From contig QGUX01000164.1 in NCBI GenBank assembly GCA_003242275.1, positions 1-8,077 of the forward strand: a stretch of DNA of 8,077 nt, in the 5' to 3' direction. This DNA is from Pseudomonadota bacterium (GTDB lineage: Bacteria > Pseudomonadota > Gammaproteobacteria > Steroidobacterales > Steroidobacteraceae). Under the pieces are notes generated by a model. It did not search any database, was not told the DNA's origin, and saw only the letters and a program-made list of their open reading frames with translations. The position numbers and the translations under genes were made by a program. Every line of letters begins with the position of its first letter. Position 1 is the first letter of the stretch. Of this stretch, positions 1 to 6,645 are shown piece after piece.

Positions 1-422
1 TAAAAAAAGCAGGGTGTGATGGGGGCCCTGGCCCCCCGGGTCCCCGAAAGTGCCTCGAACACCTCGCCACCGCCCGGGGGCGCGATCGCCACAGCGGTCA
101 GCACCTCGTGGGTGCGCCCGCCCAGCGCGGTCAGCATGCGAACCGCGTCCTCGCGGTCCTGCGGCTTGCCGAACTGCTCGCTGCCCAGCGCCACCACGGT
201 ATCCGAGCCCAGCACGGGCCGCGCGCCGCCGCCGCGCCGCCGCCCCTCCAGCGCCTTGGCCCGCGCCAGGCGCGCGGCCAGCGCCGCCGGCAGTTCACCC
301 GGCAGCGGCGTCTCGTCGATGTCCACCGCCAGCACCTCGTGCGCCACGCCGATCTGCGCCAGCAGCTCGCGGCGGCGCGGGGAAGCAGAGGCCAGCAGGA
401 TTGAAGGAAAGGCGAAGGGCAT
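1..422 (-). CDS. maf: Maf family nucleoside triphosphate pyrophosphatase (partial, C-terminus off the left edge)
   Basis: Maf proteins are cytoplasmic pyrophosphatases that hydrolyse nucleoside triphosphates (dTTP/UTP or modified nucleotides, depending on subfamily) and are linked to housecleaning and division control. The visible 140 residues begin MPFAFPSILL and carry the signature SASPRRREL (residues 12-20), then DIDETPLPGE (34-43), GSDTVVALG (72-80), GKP (85-87) and GRTHEVLTAV (102-111), all in family order. A full protein is about 190-200 residues, so the C-terminal quarter, including the usual DKAG-Y-IQG block, is missing. The ATG at 422-420 lies 2 nt after the rlmH stop, with no obvious Shine-Dalgarno, so coupling to rlmH is likely. 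From about residue 127 onward (positions ~1-44) the translation departs from family expectation and ends in a poly-A/poly-T stretch, which may be sequence error at a contig edge. Family assignment is firm; substrate subfamily (YhdE or YceF type) is not resolved. Confidence 0.9.
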   Translation of the reverse strand, partial: MPFAFPSILLASASPRRRELLAQIGVAHEVLAVDIDETPLPGELPAALAARLARAKALEGRRRGGGARPVLGSDTVVALGSEQFGKPQDREDAVRMLTALGGRTHEVLTAVAIAPPGGGEVFEALSGTRGARAPITPCFF

Positions 423-424
423 GG

Positions 425-892
425 CTACTCGCGGTGGTAGGGATGGCCGTCCAGCAGCGTCACGGCGCGGTAGAGCTGCTCCGCGAACAGCACGCGCACC
501 AGCGCGTGTGGCAGTGTCAGCGGCGACAGCGACCAGCGCTCCTCGGCCCGCGCGAGCACCTCGGGCGCCAGGCCGTCGGCGCCGCCGATGATGAAGGCCA
601 GGTCGCGGCCGGACTGCATGCGTTCGCCCAGCCACTGCGACAGCTCCACGCTGGTGCGCAGCCTGCCGCGCTCGTCCAGCGCCACCACGTGGTCCTGCGG
701 ACGCAGGGCGGCGAGGATCTTCTTCCCCTCCTCGGCCATGGCGCGCGCCACGTCACCACTGCCGCGGCGGCCGGGTGGTATCTCGAGCAGATTGACGGGA
801 AGGCGGGACTTCAGCCGCCGAGTGTAGTCGTTGAATCCCTCGGTGACCCAACCGGGCATGCGCTGGCCCACCGCAAGCAGCGTGACCCGCAC
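425..892 (-). CDS. rlmH: 23S rRNA (pseudouridine-1915-N3)-methyltransferase RlmH
   Basis: RlmH is a SPOUT-class, SAM-dependent methyltransferase that acts on assembled 70S ribosomes, methylating pseudouridine 1915 in helix 69 of 23S rRNA. With the GTG start at 892-890 the product is 155 residues, the same length as the E. coli enzyme as I recall it. Family landmarks are all present: LLAVGQRMPGWV (5-16), YTRRL (23-27), EIPPGRRG (37-44), the SAM-binding IGGADG (102-107), the SLSPLTLPHALVR block (121-133) and the C-terminal YHRE. The frame stays open far upstream but overlaps rsfS there, and the GTG matches the family N-terminus exactly. It starts 2 nt after the rsfS stop (TGACCGTG). A GGAGAGG lies about 21 nt upstream, too far for a normal Shine-Dalgarno, so translation probably depends on coupling to rsfS. 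Pairing with rsfS is a widely conserved ribosome-related arrangement. Confidence 0.97.
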   Translation of the reverse strand: MRVTLLAVGQRMPGWVTEGFNDYTRRLKSRLPVNLLEIPPGRRGSGDVARAMAEEGKKILAALRPQDHVVALDERGRLRTSVELSQWLGERMQSGRDLAFIIGGADGLAPEVLARAEERWSLSPLTLPHALVRVLFAEQLYRAVTLLDGHPYHRE

Positions 893-894
893 GG

Positions 895-1458
895 TCAGGC
901 CCGCGGCCCAGCGCCTCTCCTGGCCGCCTTCTTCTTTGCGGCCCTGGCGCGCGCAGCACCGGCACGGGCCGGAGCGGCCGGCTTGCGCGTCGCGCCGCCC
1001 TTCTTGGCCGCGGCGGATTTCGCGGCACCGGCGGGCCGGCCCGCCTTCGCCGCTGCCTTGCCCCGCGTCCTGCCACCGGCGGCGACGCGCGGCACGTCCA
1101 TGCGCGTGGCCGGCGTCTCCCACAGCTCCTCGAGGGCGTAGAACTCGCGCACCCGCGGCAGCATCACGTGCACCAGCACGTCGTTCAGGTCCACCAGCAC
1201 CCACTCGCCGTCGCGCTCGCCCTCCACGCCCAGCGGGCGGCAGCCCGCCTCCTTGGCACGCTGGACCACACGGTCGGCGATGGAGCGCACGTGGCGGTCG
1301 GAATTGCCGGAGGCGAGGACCATGCAGTCGGAGACATCCGTCACCGCCCGCACGTCGAGCACCTTGACGTTGACGGCCTTCATGTCTTCGAGGGCGTCGA
1401 CGACCGTCCTGACCAGAGCGGCGCGGGCGGGGGGACGGGTCAGCTTGCGTGCGGCCAT
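895..1458 (-). CDS. rsfS: Ribosomal silencing factor RsfS with a long basic C-terminal tail
   Basis: RsfS (Iojap/DUF143 family) binds ribosomal protein uL14 on the 50S subunit and blocks subunit joining when nutrients run low. The core fills residues ~12-116, with the recognisable segments LDVRAVTDVSDCMVLASG (34-51), SDRHVRSIAD (53-62), PLGVEGE (75-81), WVLVDLNDVLVHVM (86-99) and FYALEELW (106-113). E. coli RsfS ends close to this last motif, at about 105 residues. Here the protein runs on to 187 residues with a tail (about 125-187) made almost only of Ala, Lys, Arg, Gly and Pro, including AAAKKGG and ARAAKKKAARR, resembling histone-H1-like tails. The ATG at 1458 lies 5 nt after the nadD stop in TGAGGCACATG, where GAGG can serve as Shine-Dalgarno. 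The core assignment is very secure; a nucleic-acid or rRNA contact role for the tail is inference. Confidence 0.96.
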   Translation of the reverse strand: MAARKLTRPPARAALVRTVVDALEDMKAVNVKVLDVRAVTDVSDCMVLASGNSDRHVRSIADRVVQRAKEAGCRPLGVEGERDGEWVLVDLNDVLVHVMLPRVREFYALEELWETPATRMDVPRVAAGGRTRGKAAAKAGRPAGAAKSAAAKKGGATRKPAAPARAGAARARAAKKKAARRGAGPRA

Positions 1459-1463
1459 GTGCC

Positions 1464-2117
1464 TCAAGAATACCACCCCGTCTCCTTCAGCAGCTTGCAG
1501 ACGCTGTCGGGAACGAGGTAGCGGGGGTTGCGGCCGCGCGCGATCAGCGCGCGCAGCTCGGTGGAGGAAATCTCGAGCTGGGTGACGGCGTGCACGAACA
1601 CGCGCCCGGCGGGTGCCTCGTGCAGGTCGCGCACCGAACCGGTGCCGCGATCGACCATCACCTCGCCCAGCGGCCCCTGCGTGGGCGCCTTCCAGCCGGG
1701 CCGGTGGGCCACGACCACGTGCGCGAGCTCGAGGATCTCGCGCCAGCGGTCCCCGTTCGGCAGGCCGAGGAAGGGCTCCATGCCCAGCAGCAGGCACAGC
1801 GGACGCTTCGGGAACTCCGCGCGCAGCTCGGCCAGGGTGTCCACCGAATAGGACACGCCGCTGCGGCGGGTCTCGCGGTCGTCCACCGTGAAGCCGGGCT
1901 CGTCCGCCACCGCCGCGCGCACCATGGCCAGCCGCATCTCGGCACTGGCCAGCGTGGCCTCGCGGTGCGGCGGGTTGCCGGTGGGCAGGAAGCGGACCTC
2001 GGCCAGCCGCACCGCCTCGCGCAGCTCGAACGCGGTGCGCAGGTGCCCCAGGTGGATGGGATCGAAGGTACCTCCGAAGATGCCCAGCGGGCCTTCCTGT
2101 GAAATCACTGTCTCCAT
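1464..2117 (-). CDS. nadD: Nicotinate-mononucleotide adenylyltransferase NadD
   Basis: NadD joins nicotinate mononucleotide to the AMP part of ATP, giving deamido-NAD, the step before NAD synthetase. The 217-residue product has the nucleotidyltransferase signature [11 protein letters not shown] (15-25), LPTGNPPHR (44-52), [11 protein letters not shown] (89-99), [11 protein letters not shown] (131-141) and the second signature ISSTELR (183-189), all in the expected order and at a normal family length. The loop at 112-125 reads [14 protein letters not shown], where relatives usually have a G-x-D-x-F and a Trp after the Pro (approximately LPTWHRW); both the Asp and the first Trp are replaced here. 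The ATG at 2117 is 4 nt after the holA stop (TGAGGACATG). A GTG three codons downstream is an alternative start and would give a more usual short lead before IFGGTFDP. The gene is co-transcribed between holA and rsfS. Confidence 0.96.
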   Translation of the reverse strand: METVISQEGPLGIFGGTFDPIHLGHLRTAFELREAVRLAEVRFLPTGNPPHREATLASAEMRLAMVRAAVADEPGFTVDDRETRRSGVSYSVDTLAELRAEFPKRPLCLLLGMEPFLGLPNGDRWREILELAHVVVAHRPGWKAPTQGPLGEVMVDRGTGSVRDLHEAPAGRVFVHAVTQLEISSTELRALIARGRNPRYLVPDSVCKLLKETGWYS

Positions 2118-2121
2118 GTCC

Positions 2122-3132
2122 TCATGCCGCCGTCAGCAGTGGCCGGCCGCCGGCGAATTCCGCCACCACCAGCGCCAGCTCGTCCCAGGCATTGCCGCCG
2201 CGGCGACCCTTGGCGATCAGGTCCACCTCGGCCAGTCGCGTATCCAGGCGCGCGAAGAAGGCGCGCCCGAGCGGACGAAGGCGCGTCGCGGCCGCGGGAA
2301 TGAGTTCCTTGTTGCGCGAGAATACGCCGGACAGCGGCGTGCCCGGCACCAGGGCCAGCCACAGCATGCGCAGCTCCTGCCACACCGACCACAGCACCAG
2401 CGGCGTCTCCACGCCCTCGGCGCGCAGGCCGGAGAGCACGCGCAGGGCGCGCGGCACGTCGCCCTGCAGGATGGCCGCGCCCAGCTGCGACACGTCGAAG
2501 CGGCTGCTCTGCGCGGTGCTGGCCAGCACCTCGGCGGCGCCGGCACGGGTGATGCCCGACAGCGAAAGCTTGCGCAGCTCCTGTACCGCCGCCAGCAGGT
2601 TGCCCTCGGTGTGCTGCACCAGCACGTCCAGCGCCTCCTGGTCCAGTTCCACGCCCTCCAGGCCGGCGCGCTCGCGCAGCCAGGCGGGGAAGCGGTCCAG
2701 CGTGGGCGCCTCGGCGTCCACCCACACGCCGGCGGCATCCAGCGCCTGCACCCAGGAGGTCTTGCGGGCCGTCCAGTCCAGTTCCCCCAGGCTGACCATC
2801 AGCATCAGGTCGGGGCCGGCCATGCCGACCAGCTCCTGCAGCGCCCTGGCACCCTCGGTGCCGGGCCTGGAGCCGGGGATGCGCACCTCGATGATCCGGC
2901 GCGGCGCAAACAGCGACAGCGCCTGGCAGCTGGCGAAGATCTCGTCCCAGGGGCCGCCGGTGGCGCGCTCGACGAAGAACACCTCGCGCTCGGCGAAGCC
3001 GGCGGCGCGCGCGGCGGCGCGGATGGCATCGGCAGCCTCTCCCAGCGTCAGGGGCTCGTTGCCCGAGAGCAGGTAGACGGGCGCGAGGCCGCGCTTGAGC
3101 TGCGCCGGGAGCTTTTCCGGAGTGGTTCTCAA
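2122..3132 (-). CDS. holA: DNA polymerase III delta subunit HolA
   Basis: HolA is the clamp-opening delta subunit of the clamp loader, which places the beta sliding clamp on primed DNA. The 336-residue product aligns along its length with E. coli delta as remembered: the N-terminal [19 protein letters not shown] (4-22) followed by SGNEPL, then [16 protein letters not shown] (69-84), the AAA-like core, [16 protein letters not shown] (176-191) and [14 protein letters not shown] (212-225), and a C-terminal helical domain with [13 protein letters not shown] (245-257). E. coli HolA is about 343 residues. I place the start at a TTG (3132-3130): it gives MRTTPEKL, close to the known N-terminus, and I find no ATG or GTG nearby in frame on either side. 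There is no Shine-Dalgarno before it, and a TATAAT lies only 7 nt upstream. The gene heads the nadD-rsfS-rlmH-maf operon. In many gammaproteobacteria lptE (and leuS) precedes holA; here a divergent hinT does. Confidence 0.94.
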   Translation of the reverse strand: MRTTPEKLPAQLKRGLAPVYLLSGNEPLTLGEAADAIRAAARAAGFAEREVFFVERATGGPWDEIFASCQALSLFAPRRIIEVRIPGSRPGTEGARALQELVGMAGPDLMLMVSLGELDWTARKTSWVQALDAAGVWVDAEAPTLDRFPAWLRERAGLEGVELDQEALDVLVQHTEGNLLAAVQELRKLSLSGITRAGAAEVLASTAQSSRFDVSQLGAAILQGDVPRALRVLSGLRAEGVETPLVLWSVWQELRMLWLALVPGTPLSGVFSRNKELIPAAATRLRPLGRAFFARLDTRLAEVDLIAKGRRGGNAWDELALVVAEFAGGRPLLTAA

Positions 3133-3139
3133 GGCCGCT

Positions 3140-3145
3140 ATTATA
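3140..3145 (-). promoter_or_regulatory. Consensus -10 box for holA, possibly a leaderless promoter
   Basis: On the minus strand these six bases read TATAAT, a perfect sigma70-type -10 element in otherwise GC-rich sequence. Seven bases separate it from the TTG start of holA, so a transcript starting at the usual distance would have essentially no leader. The hexamer 17 bp upstream reads CGTCTG, a poor -35. The same block reads TATTAT on the plus strand (3139-3144), which could serve hinT with a leader of roughly 25 nt; no good plus-strand -35 was found either. The box is seen directly; transcription from it is inference. Confidence 0.55.
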
Positions 3146-3177
3146 GGCGGAACACCCCATCGCAGACGGGATCCGGC

Positions 3178-4559
<1,382 letters not shown>

Positions 4560-4579
4560 CCGGCGTGGCGCCCCGCCGG
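4560..4579 (+). other. Short GC inverted repeat between pip and the methyltransferase gene
   Basis: CCGGCG at 4560-4565 pairs with CGCCGG at 4574-4579 around an 8-nt loop, directly after the pip stop. No T-run follows, so it is at most a weak pause or mRNA 3'-end structure. In sequence this rich in G and C a 6-bp stem can arise by chance. Confidence 0.25.
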
Positions 4580-4618
4580 GCGCGCGACGACCGGGCGGCG
4601 TGTGGTTACCATTGCCGC

Positions 4619-5266
4619 ATGCATCCGCAGTTCTGGCACGAGCGCTGGCAGAGGCAGCAGATCGGCTTCCACGAACCCGAGGTCAATCCCCTGCTGGTCC
4701 ACCACCATGACGCGCTGCGCCTGGCGCGCGGCGCGCGCGTGTTCGTGCCCCTGTGCGGCAAGACGCTGGACATCGACTGGCTGCTCTCGCGCGGCCACGC
4801 CGTGGTCGCCACCGAACTGAGCCCGATCGCGGTCACCGCGCTGTTCGGACGCCTGGGCGTGGAGCCCGCCGTGGAGGATGCCGGGAATGGCCCGCAGCGC
4901 TGGCACGGCGGGCGGCTGGAAGTCTTCGTGGGCGACCATTTCCAGGTACCTTTGCAGCGGCTCGGCCACGTCGACGCCGTCTACGACCGGGCCGCACTGA
5001 TCGCCCTGCCAGCAGCCATGCGGCCCGCATACGCCCGGCACATGCAGCAGCTGGCGCCGCGCGCGCCGCAGCTGCTGGTCACGCTGGAGTACGAGCAGTC
5101 CCGCCTCGACGGCCCGCCCTTCAGCGTGGACGAGGCGGAGCTGCGCATACTCTATCCCGCGCACACCCTGCGCCGCCTGGCCTCCGGGGCCATCGACGGC
5201 GGGCTCAAGGGCAAGGTCCCCGCCTCCGAGAACGTCTGGCTGCTCGGGCCGCCCCGCGGGGCGTGA
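4619..5266 (+). CDS. tpm: Thiopurine S-methyltransferase family protein
   Basis: Bacterial TPMT enzymes are SAM-dependent methyltransferases. Some, such as those of Pseudomonas, methylate selenium and tellurium species and confer tellurite resistance; the natural substrate is often unknown. The 215 residues match the bacterial family length and order: FWHERWQRQQIGFHEPEVNP (5-24), the SAM-binding VPLCGKTLDIDWLLSRGHAV (43-62), ATELSPIAV (64-72), VGDHFQVPL (104-112), DAVYDRAALIALPAAMRPAY (119-138), LLVTLEYEQ (152-160), DGPPFSV (164-170) and a C-terminal ENVWLL. The ATG at 4619 fits the family N-terminus. No Shine-Dalgarno is evident; a weak -10-like TACCAT (4607-4612) sits just upstream. It lies 59 nt after pip in the same direction, so it could be third in that operon or separately transcribed. 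The family call is firm; the substrate cannot be read from sequence. Confidence 0.93.
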   Translation: MHPQFWHERWQRQQIGFHEPEVNPLLVHHHDALRLARGARVFVPLCGKTLDIDWLLSRGHAVVATELSPIAVTALFGRLGVEPAVEDAGNGPQRWHGGRLEVFVGDHFQVPLQRLGHVDAVYDRAALIALPAAMRPAYARHMQQLAPRAPQLLVTLEYEQSRLDGPPFSVDEAELRILYPAHTLRRLASGAIDGGLKGKVPASENVWLLGPPRGA

Positions 5267-5281
5267 CGGCCTTCAGGGCCG
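5251..5281. terminator. Possible structured 3' end shared by the convergent genes
   Basis: A perfect 12-bp palindrome GCCCCGCGGGGC (5251-5262) lies at the end of the methyltransferase gene. Next to it, CGGCC (5267-5271) pairs with GGCCG (5277-5281) around a 5-nt loop spanning the stop codon of the opposing hydrolase gene. The two stop codons are only 6 nt apart, so any terminator must overlap coding sequence. No T-tract is present on either strand, so intrinsic termination is uncertain. Confidence 0.3.
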
Positions 5282-6499
5282 CCAGGCCGACACGGCGCGC
5301 AGGAAGGCCAGCGTCTCCTCCTCGGCCAGCGAGTTGTCCCCGGGCGGGAAGTAGCTGAGCTTCACCACCACCGTGCGCGTGGCCGGATCCACGTACACGT
5401 ATTGTCCCTGCAGGCCGATGGCCGCATAGGCATCGCCGTAGGCCATGGTCCACCACTGCAGGCCGTAGCCTCCGCGCTCCGGGTGCTCGGGATGGCGGGG
5501 CGTCACCGACTCGCGCACCCATCCGGCGGACACGATGCGGCGGCCATTGGCCACGCCGCCGTCCAGCATCATCTGCCCGATGCGGCCCCAGTCGCGCAGC
5601 GTCGCGTTGAAGCCCGCGCCGCTGAACTCGCGGCCCACGCCCTCCGGCCCGTCCATGATGTAGAAGCCGTCGGCCTCGGCGCCCAGCGGCTGCCACAGGC
5701 AGCGCGCGGTGTAGTCCGCCACGGTGGTGCCGGTCACCTTCTCGAGCAGCCAGCCCAGCACGGCGGTGTCGATGGTCTTGTACTCGAACAGCTCGCCGGG
5801 CGGCGCCTTGCGCGGCAGCGTGCGCGCCACGTCGGCGAAGCGCGCCACGTTCTTCACCAGCGAGGCGATGTGGTTGGAGGCCGCCACGCCGGGATTGGCG
5901 AAGTCGTAGCGTTCCTCGTAGTCCACCCCCGAGCGCATCTCCATCACGTCGCGGATGGAGGCGCCCTCGTAGCCGCTGCCGCGCAGCTCCGGCAGGTAGC
6001 GCACGATGGGCGTGTCCAGCGAGGCGATCTTCCCCTCCGCCAGCGCGCAGCCCATCAGCACCGAGGTGACGGACTTGGTCATCGACCAGCCGATGAAGCG
6101 CGAGGAAGCATCCGAATTGTTGCGGTAGACCTCGGCGACGATGCGTCCGTCCTTCAGCACCAGCAGCGCGTTGGTGTAGGTGCGCTCGAGGAAGTCCCGC
6201 GCGGGCAGCCACAGCCCGCGGAAGTAGTAGTGGAAGTCGAGCGGCCGCTCGTCCCGCGGCAGCTCCCACACCGGGCCGGCGCGCGGCACCGTGCGCGTGG
6301 GGAACAGGTCGTCCATGCGGCGGAAGGTCAGCGCGTTGACCTCGCCGTCGAGCATGTGCCAGCGCAGCACCTGCACGGCGACGGGAACCTCCGAGGCGGG
6401 GCCTCCGCGCAGCGGCGCGGGCAGCTCCTGCTGGGCGATGGCGCCCCAGGAGGCGATGAGGGTGGCGCAGAAAACGATGCGTCTGAAGGCCGGATGCAT
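5273..6499 (-). CDS. Exported SxxK serine hydrolase (beta-lactamase-like, NylB/6-aminohexanoate-dimer hydrolase type)
   Basis: This is a 408-residue member of the penicillin-recognising serine hydrolase superfamily (COG1680-like). A signal peptide is visible: basic start, hydrophobic IVFCATLIASWG (8-19) and an AIA|QQ cleavage site near residue 22, so the mature enzyme should be periplasmic or secreted. The SxxK motif is SMTK (139-142: Ser139 nucleophile, Lys142). Tyr240 in FEYKTIDTAVLGWLLEKVTG (238-257) occupies the second motif, in the F-x-Y form of NylB-like enzymes rather than a class C Y-x-N. GLQGQYVYVDP (362-372) stands at the third motif in place of KTG. Related proteins include amide and ester hydrolases, and the substrate here is unknown; penicillin resistance should not be assumed. 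I chose the ATG at 6499 because GGGGGAG lies 9 nt upstream and the signal peptide begins there. The gene is monocistronic as far as seen, divergent from metY and convergent with tpm. Confidence 0.88.
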   Translation of the reverse strand: MHPAFRRIVFCATLIASWGAIAQQELPAPLRGGPASEVPVAVQVLRWHMLDGEVNALTFRRMDDLFPTRTVPRAGPVWELPRDERPLDFHYYFRGLWLPARDFLERTYTNALLVLKDGRIVAEVYRNNSDASSRFIGWSMTKSVTSVLMGCALAEGKIASLDTPIVRYLPELRGSGYEGASIRDVMEMRSGVDYEERYDFANPGVAASNHIASLVKNVARFADVARTLPRKAPPGELFEYKTIDTAVLGWLLEKVTGTTVADYTARCLWQPLGAEADGFYIMDGPEGVGREFSGAGFNATLRDWGRIGQMMLDGGVANGRRIVSAGWVRESVTPRHPEHPERGGYGLQWWTMAYGDAYAAIGLQGQYVYVDPATRTVVVKLSYFPPGDNSLAEEETLAFLRAVSAWRP

Positions 6500-6532
6500 G
6501 ATTCTTCTCTCCCCCTTTGTCTCGATCCGTCC

Positions 6533-6544
6533 CGCCGGCCGGCG
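6533..6544. repeat. Perfect 12-bp palindrome CGCCGGCCGGCG
   Basis: This self-complementary sequence lies 34 bp upstream of the hydrolase start in the divergent intergenic region. It could be an operator or merely a product of GC-rich composition; no regulator is identified. Confidence 0.3.
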
Positions 6545-6553
6545 CCTGCCGCG

Positions 6554-6565
6554 CCGCACGTGCGG
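6554..6565. promoter_or_regulatory. Candidate operator: perfect palindrome CCGCACGTGCGG upstream of metY
   Basis: This 12-bp exact palindrome with a CACGTG core ends 10 bp before the candidate metY -35 element and lies between two divergent genes, where a dimeric regulator commonly binds. It does not match the remembered MetR (TGAA-N5-TTCA) or MetJ boxes, and I cannot assign a regulator. The palindrome is seen; its function is inferred from position only. Confidence 0.35.
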
Positions 6566-6575
6566 GTTTCACCAA

Positions 6576-6604
6576 TTGCCGGCATGGCCGGGCCTCTCTA
6601 GTAT
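6576..6604 (+). promoter_or_regulatory. Candidate sigma70-type promoter for metY
   Basis: TTGCCG (6576-6581, 4 of 6 to TTGACA) and TAGTAT (6599-6604, 4 of 6 to TATAAT) are separated by exactly 17 bp. The predicted start, near 6611, would give a leader of about 35 nt containing a good Shine-Dalgarno GGAG (6636-6639), 6 nt before the metY ATG. A short inverted repeat, CCGGC-ATG-GCCGG (6579-6591), overlaps the -35 end and spacer and might be part of an operator. Confidence 0.5.
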
Positions 6605-6645
6605 CGCCGCTTCCTCGCGCCCAGTGGCGCCCACCGGAGTATTCC

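Noticed and set aside
50..1141. Long plus-strand open frame opposite maf, rlmH and rsfS
   Set aside because: It is antisense to three genes with full family motifs; its product is Arg/Ala/Pro-rich without any recognisable domain, as expected of stop-poor GC-rich DNA.
1888..3177. Plus-strand open frame antisense to holA that continues in frame into hinT
   Set aside because: The family body of HinT starts at the 3178 ATG; the upstream part is Gln/His/Gly-rich shadow of holA and is not a fused domain.
3133..3177. Full sigma70 promoters with -35 boxes in the holA/hinT gap
   Set aside because: Hexamers at 15-19 bp spacing on both strands match TTGACA poorly, so only the -10 element is reported.
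5402..6601. 399-codon plus-strand frame opposite the serine hydrolase
   Set aside because: The minus-strand hydrolase has a signal peptide, Shine-Dalgarno and SxxK motif; the plus-strand product is a His/Arg/Ala-rich shadow.
6500..6645. SAM or SAH riboswitch before metY
   Set aside because: The predicted leader is only about 35 nt and I see no riboswitch-like conserved core in the gap; the palindromes fit protein-binding sites better.
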